Shown: positions 1-6,841 of the stretch, in pieces
How positions within the stretch are numbered: position 1 is the first letter of the stretch
Layout: each line of letters opens with the position of its first letter
The notes under the pieces: generated by a model
Seen by the model: only the letters and a program-made list of their open reading frames with translations
Databases searched by the model: none
What the model was told of the DNA's origin: nothing
Assembly: GCA_964452115.1 (NCBI GenBank)
Contig: CAYVKY010000095.1
Coordinates: forward strand, 1-9,253
Source of the DNA: CAYVKY01 sp964452115
GTDB taxonomy: Bacteria > Bacteroidota > Ignavibacteria > Tepidaquicellales > Tepidaquicellaceae
Direction: 5' to 3'
DNA length: 9,253 nucleotides
Made by a program: the position numbers and the translations under genes

Positions 1-345
1 AACAAGTTCTTCCCTGCCGCCGTATGTAGTCTCGCCGACTGCGAGCTGAAATTCATTCATATTGCCGATAACATTGTATGTATGCAGCACCTGCGGTATC
101 TGGCAGAGCCATTCGCCTGTATCCCACTCGATTACATCAAGCATTGTACCCGGCGCCCAGTCCATCCGGGGCCAGAAATAAAGCTCGCCGTATAATGTGT
201 GTGAATCGGCTGTATATGCGATAAAAGTTGACCCGTCTGCAGAAGCGCCTTTCGTAATCAGCAGATTTGAACACGCATCCGAATCATTATGAAATGAAAC
301 TGTAATTAAAAATAAAAATATAAACGATGTTATAATCTTTTTCAT
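1..345 (-). CDS. C69-family dipeptidase, N-terminal part (truncated by window edge)
   Basis: This is the first 115 codons of a gene that reads leftward out of the window; the C-terminal part is missing. The ATG at 345-343 opens a Lys-Lys start followed by a hydrophobic stretch (residues about 4-17), a typical export signal. The mature part begins near Cys25 (context DSDACSNLL). In peptidase family C69 (PepD-like, Ntn-hydrolase fold) an exposed N-terminal Cys is the nucleophile. The following motifs, GASADGST (34-41), GELYFWP (53-59) and GNMNEFQLAVGETTYGG (94-110), match the family's conserved N-terminal half. The product is expected to hydrolyse short peptides in the periplasm or at the cell surface. 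No Shine-Dalgarno sequence precedes the ATG; the leader is A/T-rich. It is probably transcribed separately from the membrane-protein gene upstream, because a terminator lies between them. Family assignment is strong; substrate is unknown. Confidence 0.85.
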   Translation of the reverse strand, partial: MKKIITSFIFLFLITVSFHNDSDACSNLLITKGASADGSTFIAYTADSHTLYGELYFWPRMDWAPGTMLDVIEWDTGEWLCQIPQVLHTYNVIGNMNEFQLAVGETTYGGREELV

Positions 346-429
346 AAAAGTTATTAAAATTTTTTAACAATATTCATAAAAATACCGATGTCTAATTTGA
401 AAATCAAAGCAATAAGGAGGTATTATACT

Positions 430-462
430 CAATGTAAAATTGTAAATGTAAAATGTAAAATG
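430..462. repeat. A/T-rich TGTAAAA-type repeat, copy 1
   Basis: The stretch is made of near-tandem TGTAAAA(T) units. Its reverse complement recurs with a few differences at 7382-7414, in the other long intergenic region. Seen directly; function unknown. The low complexity means that chance convergence cannot be fully excluded. Confidence 0.5.
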
Positions 463-530
463 AAAAGCTAGTGCGCAGCCACTTAAAACACTTAATTCAC
501 AGAAAAGAGCAAAAGCCGGAATTGTGACTT

Positions 531-558
531 GTAGAGACAATGCATGCATTGTCTCTAC
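531..558. repeat. Perfect 28-bp palindrome (REP-like element), copy 1
   Basis: The left arm GTAGAGACAATGCA is followed directly by its exact reverse complement, giving 14-bp arms without a spacer. A closely related copy sits at 1202-1229. The element lies outside genes, between the terminator of the membrane-protein gene and the dipeptidase gene. It resembles dispersed intergenic palindromes of the REP/MITE kind; no transposase is visible nearby, so any mobility would be in trans. There is no T-tract next to it, so it is not a typical intrinsic terminator. Confidence 0.75.
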
Positions 559-594
559 TGTTTGCTGGCGTATTACCATTCGTTAGAAACAAAA

Positions 595-622
595 TAATTA
601 AAAAGGCAGAATTTCTCCTGCC
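595..622 (-). terminator. Intrinsic terminator of the 139-aa membrane-protein gene
   Basis: Read on the minus strand, GGCAGGA pairs with TTCTGCC around a GAAA tetraloop (622 to 605, one G-U pair), followed by TTTTTAATTATTTT. It starts about 50 bases after the stop codon of the minus-strand gene at 673. The stem, stable tetraloop and U-tract make a standard Rho-independent terminator and indicate that this small gene is a real transcription unit, separate from the dipeptidase gene beyond it. Confidence 0.75.
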
Positions 623-672
623 CGTCACTCCCAATCGTTACCCAACAAACTTATTAAATCGTTAATTTATTT

Positions 673-1092
673 TTAGTTTTTTGTTAAAGAATCAAGAATC
701 TTGTATGATACTTCAAGTTGTTCAATTTTAAGTTTGATATTATCTCTGGCCGCAAAAATAACAAGTGAACCTAAGCTAAAAAATATTGTTCCACCAATCA
801 ATAAAATAATACCAATTGTTTCTGTCTTATAGTGACCAATTAAACTTATTCCAGCTATAATTGAGCCAAAAACTAATATTAAAAAAATTACTCCTAAAAA
901 GCTTAAAATGCGTATTAAACTTTTTAATGAATCATATCCCTGAACATTATTAATATCAAATCTAGGTTTAGCAGAAGTTGCCCCGTTATTTTGATTCATT
1001 GGTTGATAATTCCCTGGATTATATTCTGGGACACGGGGTTTATTAAACACCTGCGTAGGAGGAGGCATTTTGGGAGTAGAGTCTTGTGACAT
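673..1092 (-). CDS. Hypothetical two-helix membrane protein, 139 aa
   Basis: Not recognised as a named family. The N-terminal ~50 residues are rich in Pro, Asn and Gln (for example KMPPPTQVF) and probably disordered. Two hydrophobic segments follow, about residues 59-85 and 92-114, joined by a very short turn (GHYKTET), so this is likely a helical hairpin in the inner membrane. The C-terminal ~25 residues are charged (RDNIKLKIEQLEVSYKILDSL) and may form a short amphipathic or coiled helix. Both tails would lie on the same side, probably cytoplasmic; this is inferred. The ATG at 1092 has AAAGGA about 8 bases upstream, one of the few starts in this window with any Shine-Dalgarno-like sequence. 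An intrinsic terminator lies about 50 bases downstream. It is divergent from the large gene at 1289 and may be a monocistronic unit. No function is proposed. Confidence 0.7.
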   Translation of the reverse strand: MSQDSTPKMPPPTQVFNKPRVPEYNPGNYQPMNQNNGATSAKPRFDINNVQGYDSLKSLIRILSFLGVIFLILVFGSIIAGISLIGHYKTETIGIILLIGGTIFFSLGSLVIFAARDNIKLKIEQLEVSYKILDSLTKN

Positions 1093-1135
1093 AATTTATT
1101 CCTTTTTGTTAATTTAGAAAAATCTTTTATATAAT

Positions 1136-1141
1136 ATTATA
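1136..1141 (-). promoter_or_regulatory. Possible -10 element for the 139-aa membrane-protein gene
   Basis: A perfect TATAAT on the minus strand lies 44 bases upstream of the ATG at 1092, a sensible distance for a promoter. No clear -35 box is found 17 bases further upstream, and the surroundings are very A/T-rich, so this may be chance. Confidence 0.22.
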
Positions 1142-1201
1142 TTCACAGTCTTTATTGATCTCGGAAAAATTTTTTATATTATTTGTAAAATGACCTCTTT
1201 T

Positions 1202-1229
1202 GTAGAGACAAAGCATGCTTTGTCTCTGC
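1202..1229. repeat. 28-bp palindrome (REP-like element), copy 2
   Basis: This is the same element as at 531-558, with left arm GTAGAGACAAAGCA and right arm TGCTTTGTCTCTGC. Compared with copy 1, the arms differ at position 11 (T to A) and its pairing partner at position 18 (A to T), so base pairing is kept. The only imperfection is position 27 (G for A), which leaves a G-T wobble. It lies in the divergent intergenic region, 60 bases before the start codon at 1289. Confidence 0.72.
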
Positions 1230-1288
1230 GATTTTATGTTCAATCTGTTTTGTATTGAAATAAATAAAATTACATTTAATATTATATC

Positions 1289-4081
1289 GTGAAAGGAATT
1301 TGTATCATATTGTTTGTGCTGATTTGCTCGGCAAACCTCGAGGCGCAATTCGTTGAATTCGGGCGCAACAAGGTGATATACAACAATTTTGACTGGTATG
1401 TACTCAGCACTTCGCATTTTAAGATTCACTACTATAAAGAAGCAAAGGAGCTCGCAGAAAAATGTGCCGCATTTATGGAAAAAAGTTACACCGAACTTCA
1501 GCAAAAATTTGAATATTCACTCTTAGACACTAATCCAGTTATCCTGTATTCCTCGCCGATTCATTTTATGCAGACTAACACCACCCCCGGATTCATTCCC
1601 GAAGCTGTCGGCGGATTTTTTGAATTCATCAAAAACCGCGTTGTCCTTCCTTTCAGCGGTTCGCTCGGCGATTTTCATCACGTTTCAAAACACGAACTCG
1701 TTCACGTTTTTATGACGAGCAAAGTTGCTAATGTCATCCGCGCTCACGGCAAGGTGTCGCAATTCTCCCCGCCTTTGTGGTTCACCGAAGGACTCGCTGA
1801 ATACTGGTCGAGCGAGTGGGACACTCAAAGCGATATGGCTCTGAAAGATGCAGTGCTGAATAATTACCTTCCGGGAATCAGCGACTACGAAAATATTTAC
1901 GGCACATATTTGATGTATAAACTCGGTCAGAGCGCACTTACGTTTATTTCGGAAAAATACGGCGAAGATAAAATTCTGCAATTTATGAACAACATCTGGA
2001 TGACCGATGATTTTTCCGAAGTGCTCAAATACACCATCGGCAAGGACTATGAGGAGTTTGACAAGGAATTTCTTTATTATCTGAAAAAGAAATATATGCC
2101 TCAGCTGAAAAATTTTGACGACCCGTCTCAGTCAAGCCTGAATGTTTACAGCGGCTCATTCGCGCATAAACCTGCATATTTCAATAATCAGGTTTTTTAT
2201 ATCGGCAACAAAACGGGATATACGAGCATATACAAAATTCCGCTTACCGCCCGCGCAAAACCATCACTTGTGGTTGAAGGCGAAAGCAGCGAAAATTATG
2301 AGTGGTTCCATTTTTTCCGTACCGGACTTTCGATCAGCAGCAACGGCATGCTTGCTTTCGTAACTCAGAAAGGCGCAAGCGATGTGCTGAACATATACGA
2401 CCTGAACATTGATAAAAAAATTGCGGATTTTTCATTCGATAATATCGTCGGTATCGGCTCGCCGTCGTGGAGCAAAGACGGCAGATACATTGCGTTCTCC
2501 GCAAATGATATGTCGGGAAAAACCGATTTGTTTTTATTCGATTACCAAAATGAAAAACTCCGCCGCCTCACAGATGATTTTTATGACGACCGCGATGCCG
2601 ATTTTAGTCCTGACGGTTCGACTATAGTTTTTTCTTCAGACCGCTCGCGCACCGACGAAAAAGCAGAGTACAATTTGTTTACATACGAAATTGCTACGGG
2701 CAAAATCACAGAGCTCACGCAGGGCGCACAGATTGACTACGCTGCCAAATACTCACCTGACGGGAAAAATCTTGTTTACACTTCAACAATTGACGGTCCG
2801 CAAAACCTGTACTGCCTGAATCTCACCGACACCTCTCTGAAGCCGCAGCGGCTTACAAACTTTATCACGGCTGCTTACGACCCCGTATGGTGCGGCAGCG
2901 ACAGAATTGCATTTTCATCTTTTGAAAAAGGAACTTTCAGCGTGAGAATGATTGACAGCGTTAATACAAAAATGCAGTCTGTAAAGCCGTCTCAGGAATT
3001 TGCAAAAACAGACACATTCAAAATGTACAGTATGCCGTCTCTATCCGGACTGAATGAAAATACGGGCATTATGAAATACCGCAAACAGTTTTCTCTGGAT
3101 TTTGCAATATCGGGAATCGCGGCAGACCCGGTTTACGGTAACGTTGCAGGCGGAAGTTTTTCTATGAGCGATATGCTCAGCGATGAGGTTTACAACTTTT
3201 TTGTTTACAACAATTCGAATGCTTACACAGACTTCTGGCAGAGTTTCAATCTTGCAGTATCAAAAGTATCTCTGAAAAAAAGGCTTAATTATGCATTCGG
3301 TGTTTATCACCTGGCAGGCAGAAGATACGATTTGCAGAATTCTGATTTTTCCTATCTCGAAAGGCTGTACGGCGGATATTTTTCCGTTCAGTATCCTCTG
3401 TCATTTTTCAGACGTATCGAAGCATCGGTGTCAGTTGCGCAGTCATTAAAAGATATTGATTTTCTGGATTTCAGACGCGGCGTGCTCGTGTCAAATTCCA
3501 TCGGATATGTATATGACAATTCCATCTGGGATTATATCGGACCGGTTGACGGTCAAAGATATAACATTACGCTGGGTTACACAACCGACATTCAGAATAA
3601 CACGGAAAGCTTCGTTACATTTATGGGCGACTACCGGAAATATTTCCGTATCACCGTACCTGTTTCGCTTGCATTCAGAGCACAGTTTTTTATGAATCAA
3701 GGAAAAAATCCCCGCAGATTTTTTATGGGCGGCAGCTGGAGTCTCAGGGGATGGCCTCTGGACGGACTAAGAGGTACAAGGATGTGGCAGACAAATCTGG
3801 AACTCAGATTTCCGCTGATAAACATTCTATATATAGGTTTCCCGGAAGATATAGGTATTGGATTCCGCAGTATTAAAGGCGCGCTTTACTTCGATGCCGG
3901 AAATGTGTGGGACACCTCGGACGAATTTAAATTCGTTAAAGGCAGTATCGGTGCCGGGGTAAGAATCAATGCATTCGGACTTGTTGTAATAAGATGGGAT
4001 ATTGGTAAGAGAATTGAAAATAATTTTACTAAATTGCAGAAAGGATTATTCAATCAGGTTCTTTTTGGATGGGACTTTTAG
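1289..4081 (+). CDS. Metallopeptidase / TolB-like propeller / Omp85 barrel outer-membrane protein, 930 aa
   Basis: A multidomain envelope protein. Residues 1-19 form a signal peptide ending near LEAQ. Residues about 35-270 look like a peptidase-MA-type zinc metallopeptidase: HELVH at 135-139 gives the HExxH motif, and WFTEGLAEYW (164-173) supplies the likely third ligand Glu167. Residues about 285-560 carry PD40/WD40-like propeller repeats, for example PSWSKDGRYIAFSA (392-405), ADFSPDGSTIVFSSD (437-451) and KYSPDGKNLVYTS (487-499), as in TolB. Residues about 600-930 resemble an Omp85/BamA-type barrel: SLRGW (818-822) fits the conserved RG(F/Y/W) loop, YFDAGNVW (867-874) is a typical Omp85 motif, and the protein ends in Phe. 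GTG 1289 is the first possible start, since TAA at 1277 closes the frame, and it places the signal peptide correctly. No Shine-Dalgarno is visible. Location: outer membrane, with the peptidase and propeller probably periplasmic. The substrate is unknown. Confidence 0.85.
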   Translation: MKGICIILFVLICSANLEAQFVEFGRNKVIYNNFDWYVLSTSHFKIHYYKEAKELAEKCAAFMEKSYTELQQKFEYSLLDTNPVILYSSPIHFMQTNTTPGFIPEAVGGFFEFIKNRVVLPFSGSLGDFHHVSKHELVHVFMTSKVANVIRAHGKVSQFSPPLWFTEGLAEYWSSEWDTQSDMALKDAVLNNYLPGISDYENIYGTYLMYKLGQSALTFISEKYGEDKILQFMNNIWMTDDFSEVLKYTIGKDYEEFDKEFLYYLKKKYMPQLKNFDDPSQSSLNVYSGSFAHKPAYFNNQVFYIGNKTGYTSIYKIPLTARAKPSLVVEGESSENYEWFHFFRTGLSISSNGMLAFVTQKGASDVLNIYDLNIDKKIADFSFDNIVGIGSPSWSKDGRYIAFSANDMSGKTDLFLFDYQNEKLRRLTDDFYDDRDADFSPDGSTIVFSSDRSRTDEKAEYNLFTYEIATGKITELTQGAQIDYAAKYSPDGKNLVYTSTIDGPQNLYCLNLTDTSLKPQRLTNFITAAYDPVWCGSDRIAFSSFEKGTFSVRMIDSVNTKMQSVKPSQEFAKTDTFKMYSMPSLSGLNENTGIMKYRKQFSLDFAISGIAADPVYGNVAGGSFSMSDMLSDEVYNFFVYNNSNAYTDFWQSFNLAVSKVSLKKRLNYAFGVYHLAGRRYDLQNSDFSYLERLYGGYFSVQYPLSFFRRIEASVSVAQSLKDIDFLDFRRGVLVSNSIGYVYDNSIWDYIGPVDGQRYNITLGYTTDIQNNTESFVTFMGDYRKYFRITVPVSLAFRAQFFMNQGKNPRRFFMGGSWSLRGWPLDGLRGTRMWQTNLELRFPLINILYIGFPEDIGIGFRSIKGALYFDAGNVWDTSDEFKFVKGSIGAGVRINAFGLVVIRWDIGKRIENNFTKLQKGLFNQVLFGWDF

Positions 4082-4097
4082 AAAAACAAAAAATTGT

Positions 4098-5156
4098 ATG
4101 GCATCTGCTAAAGAAAACAAATTAAAAATATCATATCCCGCATTATTAAAAAAAATCACTCAGGAAAAGAATTTTTCCAATATTATGCTTTTTACTTCCG
4201 AGAAAATTGTGCTTGAGAATGTATTATCTCTTGTGTGCGATGAATTTCTCGGAAAATCATACGACCCGAAAACGTCTCTCTCCAGATATTACTCCGATGA
4301 AGTCCCTGTGGACACGCTGCTTTCGGAAGCAGGCAATCTCGGGTTTTTCGCCGAGAAAAAAGTGATGCTTTATAAAATTGTAAAGCGCGCCGGTGTGCGC
4401 GGCATATCCAAAAATGACAGGGAACTCCTGCTTAAATATCTCGCTCAGCCAAACCCCGACACGCTGCTTCTAGTGAATATCACGGATAAGGATTATAACT
4501 TTGTAAATTTTGACGACTTCCTTTCTAACAAAAACATACAATTGTACATCATCCCCGACCCGGCTGAAGCCGACCTCGTTCAGTGGGTTAAAGATTATAT
4601 GACCGGATATAAAATTGACGATGATGCTATCGGACATCTGCTGAAATTTGTAAATTCGTCCTACGATGAAATTTCACAGGAAATGGAAAAGCTGAAAACA
4701 TTCACTTACACGGAGAAAGTTATCACTCCGGCAACTATAAACCTCTGTATCGGATTGTCAAAAGATTTCAGCGAATCGGATTTCATAGAATCGTTATTAA
4801 AGAGAAATCCCGCCCGTGCAATAAGCATATATGAAAACCTGACGCAGCGCGGCGATGCAGTCGGCACTCACCTGCTTCTGCTCGGTATGATTAATTACCA
4901 TCTTGTAAATATATTCAAAATGCTGGACCCTTCGGTACTTAAAATGAATTACTGGGAACAAATCAAAGAATTAAAGATATTCTATGAAGGAGAAAAATTC
5001 ATATCTCTTTATAAAGATTATCTTAAAGGTATGAATGACATTAAAATTAAAAATGCTTTTGACTATATTTATAAAATTGATAAATCAATGAAAAGTACGG
5101 ATATTGACCCAAAATCGTTGTTCAGCGGTTTAATTTACTATCTGACTAAACTTTAA
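4098..5156 (+). CDS. holA: DNA polymerase III subunit delta
   Basis: Delta opens the beta sliding clamp as part of the clamp-loader complex during DNA replication. The 352-residue product has the usual family length and pattern: a degenerate AAA+ N-terminal domain lacking a Walker A motif (SNIMLFTSEKIVLENVL, 27-43), GFFAEKKVMLYKI (82-94), DTLLLVNITDKDY (121-133), then DLVQWVKDYM (159-168), DEISQEMEKLKTF (190-202), ITPATIN (209-215) and a helical C-terminal collar domain with the RGDAVGTHLLLLGMI segment (251-265). The frame is open from 4002, but that start overlaps the upstream gene by 80 bases and adds 32 non-family residues. ATG 4098, 16 bases after the upstream stop, gives the normal length and is preferred. 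It probably shares the transcript with the outer-membrane gene before it and the sigma factor 40 bases after it. Confidence 0.85.
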   Translation: MASAKENKLKISYPALLKKITQEKNFSNIMLFTSEKIVLENVLSLVCDEFLGKSYDPKTSLSRYYSDEVPVDTLLSEAGNLGFFAEKKVMLYKIVKRAGVRGISKNDRELLLKYLAQPNPDTLLLVNITDKDYNFVNFDDFLSNKNIQLYIIPDPAEADLVQWVKDYMTGYKIDDDAIGHLLKFVNSSYDEISQEMEKLKTFTYTEKVITPATINLCIGLSKDFSESDFIESLLKRNPARAISIYENLTQRGDAVGTHLLLLGMINYHLVNIFKMLDPSVLKMNYWEQIKELKIFYEGEKFISLYKDYLKGMNDIKIKNAFDYIYKIDKSMKSTDIDPKSLFSGLIYYLTKL

Positions 5157-5196
5157 AAAAATTAAGGAACTAAATTCAGTATAAAAAGTTTAAAAA

Positions 5197-5784
5197 GTGC
5201 CCGATATAGAATATAAAAAGCGCAGTGACGAAGAACTGATAGGATATTTTCAGAACGGAGATTATCAGGCGTATAATGAATTGGTTGAAAGGTACAAAGA
5301 TAAACTTGTTAACTTTATATTCAGGTACACTGGCAATAGAGATGATGCAGAGGACTTCGCACAGGATACTTTCCTGAAATTGTATAAATCCAAGCACTTA
5401 TATAAGGAAATCGCAAAGTTTTCCACTTGGTTTTATACTATTGCACTAAATACGGTCAAGACAAATTTAAAAAAGAAGTCCCGTATGAGCACGCTTTCAA
5501 TCAGTGACTATGATGATGAATCGAACAAGGATTATGACCTGCCTTCTGACTCGGGCGAGCCGGATGAATTGATAAATTCTAAAATGGAAGTTGAGTTTAT
5601 ACAAAAGGCAATTAACAATCTTGATAAATCATTCAGGGAAGTGATTCTGCTGAGAGATGTTCAGGATCTTGAGTACGACGAGATTGCAAAGATTACAGGT
5701 CTGCCGCTTGGAACCGTGAAGTCGAGAATTAACCGCGGCAGAGAAAAGTTAAAATCAGTTTTAAGTGATATTTTAAAGCAATAG
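5197..5784 (+). CDS. ECF-type RNA polymerase sigma factor (RpoE-like), 195 aa
   Basis: The two domains of an extracytoplasmic-function sigma factor are clear. Region 2 (about residues 22-95) contains YNELVERYKDKLVNFIFRY, the DAEDFAQDTFLKLYK motif (50-64) and FSTWFYTIALN (75-85). An acidic linker (103-128) follows. Region 4 (about 135-190) contains FREVILLRDVQDLEYDEIA and the helix-turn-helix GLPLGTVKSRINRGREKL (168-185). It would redirect RNA polymerase to a specific regulon when its anti-sigma factor releases it. GTG 5197 is the start: the frame is closed by TAA six bases upstream, and starting here keeps the complete region 2. No Shine-Dalgarno is seen. The next gene starts 3 bases after its stop and encodes the probable anti-sigma factor. 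Target promoters cannot be read from this window. Confidence 0.92.
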   Translation: MPDIEYKKRSDEELIGYFQNGDYQAYNELVERYKDKLVNFIFRYTGNRDDAEDFAQDTFLKLYKSKHLYKEIAKFSTWFYTIALNTVKTNLKKKSRMSTLSISDYDDESNKDYDLPSDSGEPDELINSKMEVEFIQKAINNLDKSFREVILLRDVQDLEYDEIAKITGLPLGTVKSRINRGREKLKSVLSDILKQ

Positions 5785-5787
5785 AAA

Positions 5788-6831
5788 ATGATTGATGATG
5801 AAAAATATATTGAAGTGAGGAATAAATTGCTGCAGCTGCCGAAAGTGAAGGCATCGGATGACTTCTTAATTAAACTGCAGCATAAGATAAATTTATCTGC
5901 CGATGAAGTCCCCGTGAGCGCTCCGCGCAGAAGTTTCTTCAGGAGATATGTCCTCGTTCCTTCATTAAGTTTCGGGTCTATCATTGTTACAGGCGTAATA
6001 GTTTGGGCTTTATTCTTACACAGCCCTGCAAATGAATTTACAAACACAAGAATTTCTCCCGGGCAGCAAATCCCGCAGAATAATCAGAATACTCAGACGC
6101 CATCCAATCAGAATTTTGCAGCGCAGACAAACACAAATAGCCCGCAGCAGAATTCTCAAATAGACGAACAGTCAAAACAGAACGAACAAACTATCAACAA
6201 CGATAATATTATTAATAAATTAAACGAGTCATCCCCCATTCCTAATTATAATATGGGCAAACCCTCAGAACGCGTTACTCCCAATCTTCAGGTTCAGGAA
6301 GAAAAATTGAAGGAAGATAAAACTATCAGGGATAGCAGAATTCCCGATGTGAATCCTATAATATCGAATCCTGTATTGCAGCAGGGAGTTGACTATGAAA
6401 AATCCAACAAGATGTTTGTTCCGGAAACTCAGAAAAAGGTTCAACCGACTGAATCACCGATGGACTCCAGAAAAGGACGTTCCAAAGATATTCTTGATGA
6501 CAACAGTGTAATGCCGGATAAAAGGGAAACGGGAGTTACTAATTCGAAGGAATCACAGAATCCTGTGTCAACCCCCGAACGGAAAACTGATGTAACCAAG
6601 AGTGATAAAAGTCCGGTAACAAAAGATAAAAGTCCGGTAACAAAAGATAAAAGCGGAACCATAAAAAAAGACTCAACGAAAATCAAAATGCCAACGGAAA
6701 AATCAAATAACAATACCACGGCAAAGCCAAAGACAAAAAACAATTCAACTCCGAAAAACAAACAGGAAAAACCTAAGACGCCAAAACAGGAGCCGAATAA
6801 ATCTCCAAAGGATTCTAAACAAAATAATTAA
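5788..6831 (+). CDS. Probable membrane anti-sigma factor with long disordered C-terminal tail, 347 aa
   Basis: Assigned from position and architecture. The ATG lies 3 bases after the sigma-factor stop, so translation is probably coupled. The short cytoplasmic N-terminus (1-50) contains LPKVKASDDFLIKLQHKI (17-34), a pattern common in anti-sigma proteins of this bacterial group. A basic patch (RRSFFRR, 47-53) and a single transmembrane helix (about 54-78) follow. Residues 80-347 would be periplasmic and are low-complexity: first Gln/Asn-rich (about 90-145), then charged, and from about 265 rich in Lys, Ser, Thr and Pro (KPKTKNNSTPKNKQEKPKTP) with no fold visible. A 21-bp tandem repeat encodes DKSPVTK twice (6604-6645). 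No HxxxCxxC zinc motif is present, so it is not a classic ZAS-type anti-sigma factor. The tail could sense or bind the cell wall, but this is a guess. Assignment as anti-sigma is likely but rests on context. Confidence 0.68.
   Translation: MIDDEKYIEVRNKLLQLPKVKASDDFLIKLQHKINLSADEVPVSAPRRSFFRRYVLVPSLSFGSIIVTGVIVWALFLHSPANEFTNTRISPGQQIPQNNQNTQTPSNQNFAAQTNTNSPQQNSQIDEQSKQNEQTINNDNIINKLNESSPIPNYNMGKPSERVTPNLQVQEEKLKEDKTIRDSRIPDVNPIISNPVLQQGVDYEKSNKMFVPETQKKVQPTESPMDSRKGRSKDILDDNSVMPDKRETGVTNSKESQNPVSTPERKTDVTKSDKSPVTKDKSPVTKDKSGTIKKDSTKIKMPTEKSNNNTTAKPKTKNNSTPKNKQEKPKTPKQEPNKSPKDSKQNN
6604..6654 (+). repeat. In-frame 21-bp tandem repeat in the anti-sigma gene
   Basis: Two exact 21-base units (6604-6624 and 6625-6645) each encode DKSPVTK, followed by a partial third (6646-6654, DKS). 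The units are identical at DNA level, including third codon positions, which points to a recent duplication by slippage. The unit length is a multiple of three, so copy-number change would lengthen or shorten the Lys-rich tail without breaking the frame. Confidence 0.9.
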
Positions 6832-6841
6832 ATATATTACA

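Larger units (their letters stand above)
346..672. other. Intergenic region with repeats and a terminator, no gene
   Basis: No convincing gene is seen in this stretch. It contains, left to right, the A/T-rich leader of the C69 dipeptidase gene (read on the minus strand), an A/T-rich TGTAAAA repeat (430-462), a perfect 28-bp palindrome (531-558) and a minus-strand intrinsic terminator (595-622). The one open frame here (minus, 579-364) runs through the palindrome and repeat, has Cys/Phe/Tyr-rich composition and no recognisable domain, so it is treated as non-coding. Confidence 0.7.

Noticed and set aside
414..434. AAGGAGG followed by ATG on the plus strand
   Set aside because: It looks like a ribosome binding site and start, but the ATG is followed at once by TAA, so no protein is made.
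364..579. 71-aa open frame on the minus strand
   Set aside because: It runs through the 28-bp palindrome and the TGTAAAA repeat, has no recognisable domain and odd composition; it is best explained as chance in a repeat-bearing spacer.
1127..1504. 125-aa open frame on the minus strand
   Set aside because: It crosses the second palindrome and lies antisense to the signal-peptide and early peptidase coding region of the large gene, with no family features.
4002..4097. Upstream extension of holA
   Set aside because: It would overlap the previous gene by 80 bases and add 32 residues not typical of the delta subunit; ATG 4098 gives normal length.
6441..6761. 106-aa hydrophobic open frame on the minus strand
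   Set aside because: The Phe/Leu/Val-rich translation is the antisense image of the Lys/Ser/Thr-rich tail of the anti-sigma gene, including its tandem repeat.
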